Of a DNA stretch of 64,000 bases, positions 41,838 to 50,895 are shown piece after piece. This stretch comes from Glycomyces terrestris (GTDB lineage: Bacteria; Actinomycetota; Actinomycetes; Mycobacteriales; Micromonosporaceae): NCBI RefSeq assembly GCF_003933745.1, contig NZ_RSEB01000003.1, positions 620,001 through 684,000 of the forward strand. The letters run 5' to 3'. How positions within the stretch are numbered: position 1 is the stretch's first letter; every line of letters begins with the position of its first letter. Position numbers and translations under genes: made by a program. The notes below the pieces were generated by a model, which did no database searches, was not told the origin of the DNA, and was given only the letters and a program-made list of their open reading frames with translations.

Positions 41838-42418
41838 GCCGCTGATGGGGCCGGGCGGGCCGCGCCCGCGCGGAAGCCGTCGATCATGAGGTCGAACCAG
41901 CGCTCGCGGACCGCAGGCGGCTGGTCCACCGGCACGGTGACGAAGAACAGCTGGCAGTCCTCGAGGCTGAGGTCGGGCCGGACCGTGCCCTCGGCCTTGG
42001 CCGCGTCGATGAGGCGCTGCATCGCGGCCTCGCCGCGGCGGCGGTCCTCGTCCTCGTGGTAGTCCGCGCCGAGCGAGCGGGCGGCGGCCTTCATGGCGAG
42101 GTTGCTCGCGGCCTCCTCCATCACGATCCGCGCGAAGGCCGTGAACTCGACGATGGCGCTCGCGCCGGCCTCGACGCGGTCCCCGGCGGCCTCGGCCGCC
42201 TCCCGCAGCGCGCCGAAGCACTGCTCCAGGACGGCCACGACCAGGTCCTGCTTGGTGGGGAAGTGCCGGTAGAGGGTGCCGACGGCCACGCCGGCGTCCT
42301 CGGCGATGGACTCCATCGGCACCTCGGGTCCGCGGGCCATGATCTGGCGGTTCGCGGCCTCCATGATCTTCGCGCGGTTCCGCGCGGCGTCGGCGCGCAT
42401 CGGCCGTGCCTCGGGCAT
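41831..42418 (-). CDS. TetR-family regulator of the divergent SDR gene
   Basis: 195 residues. HTH: ESIAEDAGVAVGTLYRHFPTKQDLVVAV; the C-terminal helices include an ARSLGADYHEDEDRRR turn and a WFDLMIDGFRAG end typical of drug-responsive TetR proteins. GGAGA 4-5 nt before the ATG marks the start. Two palindromes in the 116-nt divergent region are its probable operators, so the SDR gene is the likely target. Confidence 0.9.
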   Translation of the reverse strand: MPEARPMRADAARNRAKIMEAANRQIMARGPEVPMESIAEDAGVAVGTLYRHFPTKQDLVVAVLEQCFGALREAAEAAGDRVEAGASAIVEFTAFARIVMEEAASNLAMKAAARSLGADYHEDEDRRRGEAAMQRLIDAAKAEGTVRPDLSLEDCQLFFVTVPVDQPPAVRERWFDLMIDGFRAGAARPAPSAAQ

Positions 42419-42473
42419 CCGGTCTCCTCTCCCCGCGAAGCATCATAGGCGGTCCTGCGGATTTGCCATAACC

Positions 42474-42512
42474 TGAATCATGGTTCATGATAAAAATGAA
42501 GCCAGGTTCATT
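42474..42512. promoter_or_regulatory. tandem TetR operators between tetR and SDR genes
   Basis: TGAATCATGGTTCA (42474-42487, imperfect) and AATGAA-N6-TTCATT (42495-42512, perfect arms), centres 23 bp apart, in an A/T-rich segment that also carries the SDR -10 region. Confidence 0.6.
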
Positions 42513-42534
42513 TTACCGACCGCAAGGAGCCGAC

Positions 42535-43449
42535 ATGGGCCGCACATGGAGCACCGCCGACATCCCCGACCAGACCGGGCGGGTCTTCCTCGTCACCGGG
42601 GCGAACTCGGGCCTCGGCCTGGAGACCAGCAAGGCCGTGGCGAGGCGCGGCGCGAAGGTCGTCATGGCCGTGCGCAACGCCGCCGCGGGCAAGGCCGCCG
42701 CCGCGGCCATCGCCGACGAGGTGCCCGGCGCCGACCTCGACGTGCGCACGCTCGACCTCGCCGACCTCGACTCGGTGCGCGCCTTCGCCGACGCCTTCGA
42801 GGGCCGCCTCGACGTGCTCGTCAACAACGCCGGCATCATGGCCCCGCCGCGCTCGCTCAGCCCGCAGGGCCACGAATCCCAGTTCGCCACCAACCACCTC
42901 GGGCACTTCGCGCTCACCGGCCTCCTCCTCGACCGGCTCGGCGGCGACGACCCGCGCGTGGTCACCGTCTCCTCGCTCGCACACGGGCACGGCCGCATCC
43001 ACTTCGACGACCTCAGCGGCGAACGCGGCTACACGCCCGTGCGCTACTACGGCCAGTCCAAGTTCGCGAACGCCCTCTTCGGACTCGAACTCGAACGCCG
43101 CTTCCGCGCCGCCGGGAGCGGCGCCAAGAGCCTCATCGCGCACCCGGGGCTCTCCGCCACCGGGCTGCTGCGCAGCACCAGCACCCTGATCCGCGTCGTC
43201 GGCCGGATGGTCGTGCCGCTCACCACCCAGTCCGCCGCCGCCGGCGCGCTCCCCCAGCTCTACGCCGCCACCGAACCGAAAGCCGAAGGGGGCCAGTACA
43301 TCGGCCCCGACGGCAGGGGCGAGCGCAAGGGCGCCCCGGCCGTCGTCAAGTTCGTGCCGCAGGCGTACGACACCGACACGGCCCGCCGACTGTGGGACGT
43401 CTCCGAGCAGCTCACCGGCGTGAAGTACCCGCTTCCCGCTGCGGCGTAG
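42535..43449 (+). CDS. short-chain dehydrogenase (retinol-dehydrogenase-like)
   Basis: 304 residues. The cofactor site is VTGANSGLGLETSKAVARRGA with the NADP-favouring AVRNAAAGKAAA; NNAG follows, and the catalytic part is VSSLAHGHGRI...YYGQSKFANALFGLEL. This is the extended SDR type often annotated as retinol or protochlorophyllide-like dehydrogenase; the substrate is unknown. AAGGAG 5 nt before the ATG gives the start. It is under predicted control of the divergent TetR. Confidence 0.9.
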   Translation: MGRTWSTADIPDQTGRVFLVTGANSGLGLETSKAVARRGAKVVMAVRNAAAGKAAAAAIADEVPGADLDVRTLDLADLDSVRAFADAFEGRLDVLVNNAGIMAPPRSLSPQGHESQFATNHLGHFALTGLLLDRLGGDDPRVVTVSSLAHGHGRIHFDDLSGERGYTPVRYYGQSKFANALFGLELERRFRAAGSGAKSLIAHPGLSATGLLRSTSTLIRVVGRMVVPLTTQSAAAGALPQLYAATEPKAEGGQYIGPDGRGERKGAPAVVKFVPQAYDTDTARRLWDVSEQLTGVKYPLPAAA

Positions 43450-43467
43450 GGAAACCGGGAGCGCGGC

Positions 43468-44445
43468 TCAGGAGCCGTCGCCGAGGGCGTCGCCGGGACC
43501 GGACGCGGCGCCGCCCTCGCCGGCAGCGCCGCCCGCCGGACCGCCGAGCGAGCCGCCCACGGAGCCGCCGATGGAGCCGTCCACCGGGCCGCCGACCGTG
43601 CCCTCGGCCGAACCGTCGACCGGGCCGTCGTCAAGGGCGAAGCGCAGGTAGCGTTCGGCGGAGCGGCGCAGCGCCGCGCTGCCGTCCGCCACCACCACCC
43701 GGCCCCAGAACGCGCCGTACACCCGGTCGAACGCGAACCGCTCCATCAGCGCGATCGCGCGCCGGATCGTGCGCGGCCGCTCCGGGATGTAGTTCGGGAA
43801 CGAGTACATGAACGTGAGCCAGCGGGTGTCGGCCACCACGCCGAAGATGTCGCCGCTGAACAGCGCCCCGCGCCCGTCCGGGTCGCCGCTCCAGTGCAGC
43901 ACCGAACCGCCCTCGAAATGCGTGCCCGCGTTCACGAGCGTGAGGTCCGGCGCGATGGCCCGGGTCTCACCCGACCAGAACTCGACCACCGGATCGGGCC
44001 GGCCCACCCACTCGCGGTCGGCCTCGTGCACGTAGACGGGCGCGCCGAAGACCCGGCCCCACTCCGTCATCGCGCCGTAGAAGTGCGGATGGCTCACCGC
44101 GACCGCGCTCACACCGCCGAGCGACTCGACCTCGCGGACCAGGTCGTCGTCCAGGTAGCCGAAGCAGTCCCACAGCACGTTCCCGTGCGGGGAGCGGATC
44201 AGCAAGGCGCGCTGGCCGACCGCGAACGACGGGGCCGCGCCGACGCCGATCACGCCCGGGCCCTCCTCCTCGATCCGCCCGCGGTGACCGGCGACACGGA
44301 GGTCGTGCAGGGTCGTCCACTGCTGACCGTCCGCCGGGAGGTACTGCCGCTCGTCCAGGCAGATCGGGCAGTCCTCGCGGGCCGCGCCGTACTGGACCCC
44401 GCAGGTGCGGCACACCGGCAGGCGGGCGCCTTCGATCCTCGACAT
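43468..44445 (-). CDS. metallo-beta-lactamase-fold protein with N-terminal zinc ribbon
   Basis: 325 residues. The first 40 residues form a zinc-ribbon-like CRTCGVQYG...CPICLDERQ. The lactamase-like core follows: VLWDCFGYLDDDLVREVESLGGVSAVAVSHPHFYGAM, then THFEGGSVLHW and GALFSGDIFGVV. The usual HxHxDH is here HPHFYG, so one metal site may be altered. The last 50 residues are a Gly/Ser/Asp repeat of the type GPVDGSIGGSVGG, low-complexity and probably disordered. AAGGGGA 5 nt before the ATG supports this start over one seven codons upstream. Confidence 0.78.
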   Translation of the reverse strand: MSRIEGARLPVCRTCGVQYGAAREDCPICLDERQYLPADGQQWTTLHDLRVAGHRGRIEEEGPGVIGVGAAPSFAVGQRALLIRSPHGNVLWDCFGYLDDDLVREVESLGGVSAVAVSHPHFYGAMTEWGRVFGAPVYVHEADREWVGRPDPVVEFWSGETRAIAPDLTLVNAGTHFEGGSVLHWSGDPDGRGALFSGDIFGVVADTRWLTFMYSFPNYIPERPRTIRRAIALMERFAFDRVYGAFWGRVVVADGSAALRRSAERYLRFALDDGPVDGSAEGTVGGPVDGSIGGSVGGSLGGPAGGAAGEGGAASGPGDALGDGS

Positions 44446-44719
44446 GCGAATCCCCTTCAGCTCCAACGGGTCCGCGGCGGACCCGCCGGGGACCGAGCGT
44501 AGGCCCCCGCGCCCGCCCGGTCATCGTCCCGCGGCCCCGGGCCCGCCGGGACCTTCGTCCTACGACCCGTGTGGGGAACGTGACCGGTATCGCTGAGTGT
44601 CGATGCAGCTCATCGATGTTGCGTCGCAAACCACACCATATATACCGACCTGATAACAAATTCGGTCCAGTTCGGGTGTGGCGTGCTCAAAATTCACTTT
44701 GACCGGCGAACATCCGTAT
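44446..44719. other. divergent control region with an A/T-rich segment
   Basis: Around 44625-44700 the sequence is strikingly A/T-rich for this genome (TATATA, GATAACAAATTC). It most likely carries the PAP2 promoter. No gene is present. Confidence 0.45.
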
Positions 44720-45826
44720 ATGTCTTCTGAATCGAACCGGTCTACGACCCCGCGCCGGAGCGCGAACATAACGGACCGAGGTGTAACAGTCAGCGACAAG
44801 TCCGTAGTGAAGCAGCTGGTGACGCCGCTGCGCCGTTACATTCCGGTCGGCTGGTTCGATTGGGAGCCGTTCGGCGAGCGGCCCAAGAGCTGGTGGCCGG
44901 ACATCATCATGTTCGCGGTGTTCCTCGTCATCACCGTCCTCCTCATGTTCCCCTCCCCGCTGGTGACCCTCGACCACGAGGTGCGGATGTGGACCGTGGA
45001 GCACAAGATCCAGTGGCTGTGGGACTTCGGGCGCACGATCGCGATGGTCGGCGAGGGCGAGGCCGGCGCCTCGGTCGGCCTGGCGTTCTCGGTGTGGTGC
45101 GCGCTGCGCTCGCGGAGCATCCGGCCGATGCTCATGTTCGTGCTCTCGTTCATGACGCTGGCGATCATCCTGGGCATGAAGCACTGGCTGGGCCGGCCGC
45201 TCTCGCAGCACCCGCTGCGGCTCGCGGAGGTCTCCCCCGACGGGCCGATGCTGTTCACGTACTACCTCGAAGGCGGCGGCGGGGTCGCGCCCGCGACCGC
45301 GTACCCCTCGGGGCACGCGGTGAACTCGATCCTGCTGTTCGGCCTCATCGTGATGCTCGTGGGCGGGCTGCTGCCGAAGTGGCTGCGGCTGACGCTGCTC
45401 ATCGCGCCGCCGAGCATGGTGTTCCTCGGCCAGCTCTACAGCGGCCAGCACTGGCTCACCGACTCGATCGCCGGGTTCCTCCTGGGCATCCTGATCATCC
45501 GCTCCGCCAAGCGCGTCGACTGGCACAACGTGCCGATCGGGCCGCTCATGGTGTTCGAGCCGGCCACTCGCAAGACCATCCTCATCGCGACGATCCTGCT
45601 CATCGGCGTGGCGATCACCCCGAACCTGCCGCTGGAGCAGGCGCTCGTGCTCGCGGCCGTGCTGCCGGTGATCGGCCTGGTCTGGCTGGGGCTCAGCATC
45701 CGCGCGAAGAAGCGCCAGGACGCGGCCCTGGAAGCGGCCCTGGCCGCGGAGGCGGCCGAGAGCGGGGGGCCGCAGGCGGCCCCCGGGATCCCTAGCCAGC
45801 CGTCAGATAGTCGCCCGCGAGCTTGA
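44720..45826 (+). CDS. PAP2-superfamily membrane phosphatase
   Basis: About 368 residues, with six central membrane helices and the three phosphatase motifs: KHWLGRPLS, YPSGHAVNS and SGQHWLTDSIAG (catalytic His residues in motifs 2 and 3). The first 65 residues are cytosolic and the last 60 are charged and disordered. It hydrolyses lipid phosphates such as undecaprenyl pyrophosphate or phosphatidic acid. The ATG start has no good ribosome site; a GTG at 44678 is possible. The 3' end overlaps the convergent purM gene by 35 nt. Confidence 0.85.
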   Translation: MSSESNRSTTPRRSANITDRGVTVSDKSVVKQLVTPLRRYIPVGWFDWEPFGERPKSWWPDIIMFAVFLVITVLLMFPSPLVTLDHEVRMWTVEHKIQWLWDFGRTIAMVGEGEAGASVGLAFSVWCALRSRSIRPMLMFVLSFMTLAIILGMKHWLGRPLSQHPLRLAEVSPDGPMLFTYYLEGGGGVAPATAYPSGHAVNSILLFGLIVMLVGGLLPKWLRLTLLIAPPSMVFLGQLYSGQHWLTDSIAGFLLGILIIRSAKRVDWHNVPIGPLMVFEPATRKTILIATILLIGVAITPNLPLEQALVLAAVLPVIGLVWLGLSIRAKKRQDAALEAALAAEAAESGGPQAAPGIPSQPSDSRPRA

Positions 45827-46871
45827 CGCCGGCGCCGCCCTCGGTGACCTCGCCGATCGTCCACGCCTCGACGTGGCGGGCGGTGAGCACCGCGAGCGAG
45901 CGGTCGACCTGGTCGGGCGCGACGATCGCGACCATGCCCACGCCCATGTTGAACGTGCGCTCCATCTCCTCGATGCCGATGCCGCCGGTGCGCTGCACCA
46001 TGTCGAACACCGGGTTCGGGGTCCAGGTGCCGCGGTCCACCTCGATCTGGAGGCCCTCGGGGAGGGACCGGACCAGGTTGCCCGCGAGCCCGCCGCCGGT
46101 GATGTGCGCGAAGGCGTGCACGTCGCACTCCTTCGCGAGCTCGAGGCAGTCCTTCGCGTAGATGTGGGTGGGGGTCAGCAGCTCCTCGCCGAGGGTGCGC
46201 TGGTTCCCGAACTCGGGCACCACGGTGCCCAGGTCGAGCTTGCCCACGCCGAACAGGGCCTCGCGCACCAGCGAGAAGCCGTTCGAGTGGAGGCCGGAGG
46301 CGCGCATGGCGATCGCGATGTCGCCGGCCTTGACGCGCTCGGGGCCGAGCAGCTGGTCGGCCTCGACGACGCCCACGCCCGTCGCCGAGATGTCGTAGTC
46401 GTCGGGCTTCATGACGCCCGGGTGCTCGGCGATCTCGCCGCCGATGAGGGAGCAGCCGGCGTAGCGGCAGCCGTCGGCGATGCCCGCCCCGATGTCGGCG
46501 ATCTTCTCCGGCACGACCTGGCCGGTGGCGATGTAGTCCAGGAGGAACAGCGGCTCGGCGCCGCACACCACGAGGTCGTCGACGACCATGGCGACGAGGT
46601 CGATGCCGACCGTGTCGTGGATGTCGAGCTTCTGCGCGATCACGAGCTTGGTGCCGACGCCGTCGGTGGAGGAGGCCAGCAGCGGCTTCCTGTACTTCTC
46701 GGTGTCGAGCGCGAACAGGCCGGCGAACCCGCCGATACCGCCCACGACCTCGGGCCGGATCGTCTTCTTGATCGAGGGCTTGAGCGCCTCGACGGCCCGG
46801 TCCCCGGCGTCGATGTCGACGCCCGCGGACTGGTAGGAGATCGTCTTCTGAGTGGTGGTGCCGCTGCTCAC
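45792..46871 (-). CDS. purM: phosphoribosylformylglycinamidine cyclo-ligase (AIR synthetase)
   Basis: 359 residues. Motifs are YQSAGVDIDAGDRAVE, STDGVGTKLVIAQ, GIDLVAMVVDDLVVCGAEPLFLLDYIATG, GGEIAEHPGVM, ASGLHSNGFSLVR and AHITGGGLAGNLVRSLP. The enzyme makes aminoimidazole ribonucleotide with ATP in de novo purine synthesis. The GTG start overlaps the purF stop (GTGA), so both are translated as a pair. The 3' end overlaps the PAP2 gene on the other strand. Confidence 0.96.
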   Translation of the reverse strand: MSSGTTTQKTISYQSAGVDIDAGDRAVEALKPSIKKTIRPEVVGGIGGFAGLFALDTEKYRKPLLASSTDGVGTKLVIAQKLDIHDTVGIDLVAMVVDDLVVCGAEPLFLLDYIATGQVVPEKIADIGAGIADGCRYAGCSLIGGEIAEHPGVMKPDDYDISATGVGVVEADQLLGPERVKAGDIAIAMRASGLHSNGFSLVREALFGVGKLDLGTVVPEFGNQRTLGEELLTPTHIYAKDCLELAKECDVHAFAHITGGGLAGNLVRSLPEGLQIEVDRGTWTPNPVFDMVQRTGGIGIEEMERTFNMGVGMVAIVAPDQVDRSLAVLTARHVEAWTIGEVTEGGAGVKLAGDYLTAG

Positions 46872-48418
46872 GCTGTGGTCCCTTCCCGCACTTGCGTGCT
46901 CGCTTCGGTGGATCGCTTCGACTGGGTCGCTGAGGACCGTGCAGTGGGTGAATGAGACGCGGCAGACTGGGGCTGCGGTTCCATCAGGTGCTTGCCGATG
47001 AGGTCGGCGGCGGGCAGCTCGATCGGGTAGTTCCCGTCGAAGCAGGCCATGCAGAGGCGGGACGCGGGCTGCTCGGTGGCGCGGACCAGGCCGTCCATCG
47101 AGACGTAGCCGAGGGAGTCGGCGCCGATCTGGGCGCGGATGCCGTCGACGTCGAGCGAGCCGGCGATGAGCTCGGCGCGGGTGGCGAAGTCGATGCCGTA
47201 GAAGCACGGCCACTCCACCGGCGGCGCCGAGATGCGGATGTGGACCTCGACGGCGCCCGCTTCGCGGAGCATCCGCACGAGGGCGCGCTGGGTGTTGCCG
47301 CGGACGATCGTGTCGTCGACGACGACGAGGCGCTTGCCCTTGATCTGGTCCACGAGCGGGTTGAGCTTGAGGCGGATGCCGAGCTGGCGCAGGGACTGCG
47401 AGGGCTGGATGAAGGTGCGGCCCACGTACTGGTTCTTCGTGAAGCCCTGCCCGTACGGGATGCCCGACTGCTCGGCGAAGCCGATCGCGGCCGGGATGCC
47501 CGACTCGGGGACGCCGATGACGAGGTCGGCCTCGACCGGGTGCTCCTTGGCGAGGGTGCGGCCGATCTCGACGCGGGTGGCGTAGACGTTCCGCCCGGCG
47601 AGCTTGGTGTCGGGGCGGGCGAGGTAGACGTACTCGAACAGGCAGCCCTTGGGCTCGGGGTTCGCGAAGCGGACCGAGCGCAGGCCGTGCTCGTCGATCG
47701 TGATGAGCTCGCCGGGCTCGACCTCGCGCACGAAGTGGGCGCCGATGGTGTCGAGGGCCGCGGTCTCGGAGGCGACGGCCCAGCCGGAGGCGAGGCGGCC
47801 GAGGACGAGCGGGTGCACGCCCTGCGGGTCGCGGGCGGCGTAGAGCGTGTTCTCGTCCATGAAGACGAGGCAGAACGCGCCGCGCAGCTGCGGGAGGACC
47901 CGCTCGGCGGCCGCGGCGACGGACTCGTCGGGGCGGGCCGCGAGGAGCGCGGTGATGAGGTGCGTGTCGGAGGTGGTGCCGCCCATGTCGAGGCCGAGGC
48001 GGTCGACCTCCTTCAGGAGGTCGGCGGTGTTCACGAGGTTCCCGTTGTGCGCCAAGGCGATCGCGGTGCCCGTGGAGGTGGAGCGGATCGTGGGCTGGGA
48101 GTTCTCCCAGGTGGGGGCGCCGGTGGTGGAGTACCGGGCGTGGCCGATGGCCAGGTGGCCCTGGAGGGGCGCGAGGGTGGACTCGTCGAAGACCTGGGCG
48201 ACGAGGCCGAGGTCCTTGTAGACGACCGTGCGAGCGCCGTCGGAGACGGCGATGCCCGCTGCCTCCTGGCCGCGGTGCTGCAACGCGTAGAGCCCGAAGT
48301 AGGTGAGTTTCGAGACCTCTTCCCCGGGGGCCCAGATGCCGACGACGCCGCAGGCGTCGCGAGGACCGGGATTGTCGGGATCGAGTTCCGTGGTGAGTCG
48401 ACCGTCACCTCGGGCCAC
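46868..48418 (-). CDS. purF: amidophosphoribosyltransferase
   Basis: 516 residues. The glutaminase begins at Cys23 after a 22-residue propeptide (RDACGVVGIW), with HRGQEAAGIA and GHARYSTTG. The phosphoribosyltransferase domain has the PRPP loop VVVDDTIVRGNT, and cysteines near CLFEYVY and RLCMACFDGNY fit the 4Fe-4S type. It catalyses the first committed step of purine synthesis. About 40 C-terminal residues are a Ser/Thr-rich extension. The GTG start follows GAGGAG, part of which can pair in a small upstream hairpin. Confidence 0.96.
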   Translation of the reverse strand: MARGDGRLTTELDPDNPGPRDACGVVGIWAPGEEVSKLTYFGLYALQHRGQEAAGIAVSDGARTVVYKDLGLVAQVFDESTLAPLQGHLAIGHARYSTTGAPTWENSQPTIRSTSTGTAIALAHNGNLVNTADLLKEVDRLGLDMGGTTSDTHLITALLAARPDESVAAAAERVLPQLRGAFCLVFMDENTLYAARDPQGVHPLVLGRLASGWAVASETAALDTIGAHFVREVEPGELITIDEHGLRSVRFANPEPKGCLFEYVYLARPDTKLAGRNVYATRVEIGRTLAKEHPVEADLVIGVPESGIPAAIGFAEQSGIPYGQGFTKNQYVGRTFIQPSQSLRQLGIRLKLNPLVDQIKGKRLVVVDDTIVRGNTQRALVRMLREAGAVEVHIRISAPPVEWPCFYGIDFATRAELIAGSLDVDGIRAQIGADSLGYVSMDGLVRATEQPASRLCMACFDGNYPIELPAADLIGKHLMEPQPQSAASHSPTARSSATQSKRSTEASTQVREGTTA

Positions 48419-48426
48419 TGCAACTC

Positions 48427-48440
48427 CTCAGTTGGCTGAG
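48427..48440 (-). promoter_or_regulatory. hairpin overlapping the purF ribosome site
   Basis: In the mRNA sense, CTCAG-CCAA-CTGAG ends inside the GAGGAG Shine-Dalgarno, so pairing would hide it. The upstream 48441-48708 stretch carries no gene, only the purF 5' region. Confidence 0.35.
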
Positions 48441-48708
48441 CAAAGGTATGCCTCGCAAGGTCCGCCGTGGCCCGGTGAGAGCACCACGCGTTCATCTGCG
48501 CGACCTCTGTCAGTCTATCGGACCTGCGGGAAGTCGCCACCGTCCAACGAGCGCGGGTGTGTGCCGTGCCCCTCCCCGACACGGTGAAACTCAGCGCATT
48601 TCCGCCCAGCGAGGCCGGTATCACCGGGCGGCGCACTGGAAGGCGGCGCCGGGCGGTCGCCCCGCCCATCGGTCACCATGAGCGCCGGACGTCACCCCGC
48701 CCGCAAGG

Positions 48709-50670
48709 TCACCAGGAGCGCGGGCGGTCGTCCCACTCGCCCCAGCCGCGGCGCTCGGTGCGGCGCGAGTCGGGGTCGTCGGGGTCGGCGTCCGGCTGGG
48801 CGCCGTACGGCGCCTGCGGCTGGGACGGGTCGCCGTACTGCGGCATCGGGCGGGTGCCGCCCGGCTGCTCGGTCGGCGGCGCGTACGGGTCGCGGCGCAT
48901 CGGCTGGCTCTGGTAGCCCGCGGGCTCCTGGGGCGCGCTCGGCGAACCGTGGGCGCCGTAGCCCTGGCCGGGCTGGCTCGGGCCGCCGAACCCGGGCGAG
49001 CCGGGGCCGTACTGCGGCTGGCTCTGCTGGCCCTGCGGCGCGCTCGGGCCGCCGTAGCGCGGCTCGGACGGCGGCGGCACCAGGCCCGGGTTCTGCGGCT
49101 CGAACATGCCGCCGGGGGGCGGCGGGGTCGGGGCCGGGTGCGGGCGGGTCGCGCCGAGGTCCCCGTACGGGCTCGGCGACGGCCGGCCGGCGTCGGAGAA
49201 CGAGCCGGTCGGCGTCGGGCCCGGGTGGGGGCGGGTCGCGGCCGGGTCGGCGCCGAACGCGCCGGTCGGCGACGGGTGCGGGCGGGTGGCGTCGGCGCCG
49301 AAGGAGCCGTGCGGGGCCGCGGGCGGCTGGTTCGACAGGTTCGCCTGCGGCATGATCTGGGTCGCGTCGGAGGAGCCGGGGCCGCCGGGGGTCTTCACGA
49401 CCGGGAGGATCGTGGTCCCGTCGGGGCCGACCGGCCCGGCCGGAGGCGGGGCGCCGAAGCCGGACTGCGGCATGACCTGCGTGGAGTCGTTGCCGCCGTA
49501 AGCGGGTCCGAACTGGGTCGCCGCGGCGGGGTCGACGAGGCCGCCGGGGTGGATCATCGTGGGCGCGTCGGAGCCGGGCGCGGGCCCGGCCTGGTAGACG
49601 CCGGGCGTGCCGACCTGGGCGGCGGTGGGCGTGTGCTCGGGCGGGCCGTCGGGGGCGAAGGACTCGCCGTCGTCCTCTTCCTTGTCCTTGCCGCCGCGCA
49701 GCAGGAAGACGATGCCGACGATGCCGCCGACGACGAGCAGGGCGCCGATGATGATGAGGGTCAGCAGCGTGCCGGAGATGCCGGCCTCTTCGGGCTCGTC
49801 GGTCTCCGAGGGCTCCTCGCTCGCGGGGGGCGCGCTGGAGGCCGCGGCGGAGGTGGTCTCCTCGACCTCGGCCTGCGCGAGGGAGACGTTGAGGTTGAAC
49901 TCGCCGGACTCGACCGTGAGCTCCTCCGTCTTCTCCTCGAAGCCCTCCTTGGTGATCGTCATGGTCATGTCGCCGGGGGCGATCGGGTTGCCGTCGCCGG
50001 TGATCGTGAAGGCGCCGTCGCCGCCGGTCTCGGTCTCGTGCTCCTCGCCCTCGCCGTCGGAGAGGACGACCTTCGCGCCCTCGACGGGCTCGCCGTTCGA
50101 GGTGACGGTGCCGGTGATCTGGGTGACGGCGTTCTGGGCGTGGCCGATGACGGTGACGTTGGTGGAGGTGTCGCCGCCGTTGTACTTGACCTTGAACTCG
50201 CCCATCTCCTGCTCGCCCTCGGGGAGGTCGGAGTCGGGGTAGGGGTTCACGAGGAAGGTGATGGTGCGCTGCTGGCCGCCGGGGACGTCCTCGCACTTGA
50301 CCGAGGCGTCGCCGGTGATGGTGCAGCCGCCGCCGTCCTGGACGGTGAGGTAGGCGTAGTCGTCGAGGCCGTTGAGCTCGGCCGAGACGTCGGCGTCCTT
50401 GCCCATCGGGTCCTGGTGCCAGGCGGTGAGGGTGACGGAGACGGAGGCCGGGGAGCCGCCGATGTCGATCATCGGGTTCTGGCTGTTGATCTGCGCCGAG
50501 AACTCGCCCTGCTGGGCCGCCGCGGCCTGCGGGAACGCGAGGACGCCGAGCAGCAGGACGCCGGCCGTCGCGGCGAGTCCGGCCAGGCGCGAACCCAGGC
50601 CGACCCCTCGCCTGCGCCGGGACGGCGGGACGTTACTCTGGGTCCCGCTCGGTTCGGCCGCTCCGGTCAT
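48709..50670 (-). CDS. exported surface protein with carboxypeptidase-regulatory-like domain and disordered cytosolic tail
   Basis: 653 residues. The signal segment is LAGLAATAGVLLLGVLAF|AAAAQQ. The extracellular part ends in a CarboxypepD-regulatory-like beta-sandwich (TQITGTVTSNGEPVEGAKVVLSDGE...FTITGDGN). A Glu/Ser/Thr stalk, one membrane helix (LLTLIIIGALLVVGGIVGIVFLL) and a 300-residue Pro/Gly/Gln-rich cytosolic tail follow. The tail repeats DSTQVMP / DATQIMP and ATRPHP motifs, resembling phosphothreonine-type sites. GGAGGGG precedes the ATG. It lies inside the purine gene cluster but has no evident metabolic link. Confidence 0.78.
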   Translation of the reverse strand: MTGAAEPSGTQSNVPPSRRRRGVGLGSRLAGLAATAGVLLLGVLAFPQAAAAQQGEFSAQINSQNPMIDIGGSPASVSVTLTAWHQDPMGKDADVSAELNGLDDYAYLTVQDGGGCTITGDASVKCEDVPGGQQRTITFLVNPYPDSDLPEGEQEMGEFKVKYNGGDTSTNVTVIGHAQNAVTQITGTVTSNGEPVEGAKVVLSDGEGEEHETETGGDGAFTITGDGNPIAPGDMTMTITKEGFEEKTEELTVESGEFNLNVSLAQAEVEETTSAAASSAPPASEEPSETDEPEEAGISGTLLTLIIIGALLVVGGIVGIVFLLRGGKDKEEDDGESFAPDGPPEHTPTAAQVGTPGVYQAGPAPGSDAPTMIHPGGLVDPAAATQFGPAYGGNDSTQVMPQSGFGAPPPAGPVGPDGTTILPVVKTPGGPGSSDATQIMPQANLSNQPPAAPHGSFGADATRPHPSPTGAFGADPAATRPHPGPTPTGSFSDAGRPSPSPYGDLGATRPHPAPTPPPPGGMFEPQNPGLVPPPSEPRYGGPSAPQGQQSQPQYGPGSPGFGGPSQPGQGYGAHGSPSAPQEPAGYQSQPMRRDPYAPPTEQPGGTRPMPQYGDPSQPQAPYGAQPDADPDDPDSRRTERRGWGEWDDRPRSW

Positions 50671-50895
50671 CTACATCCCCTCCTGGGCATGTGCTTCCTA
50701 CGCCGGCCCGCGGCGGTCCGCAGCGGGCAGGCACGACGAACCCACGGAAGCGGGCCGTCGTCGCCACTATGCCTGGTCTCATTTCGGTTACGGGACCGGG
50801 GTGCGGACGGTGCCGCGGGCGATCAGTCGGCGGCGATCATCGCCGTTCGGCAACGTGCCGTAACGGGCAGTCTAACGTGACCGGGAGGTCTCTCC

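Noticed and set aside
44450-44466. CTTCAGCTCC near the lactamase-fold gene as another member of the CTTCAG box set.
   Set aside because: It has only one hexamer, and the bases are part of that gene's Shine-Dalgarno region.
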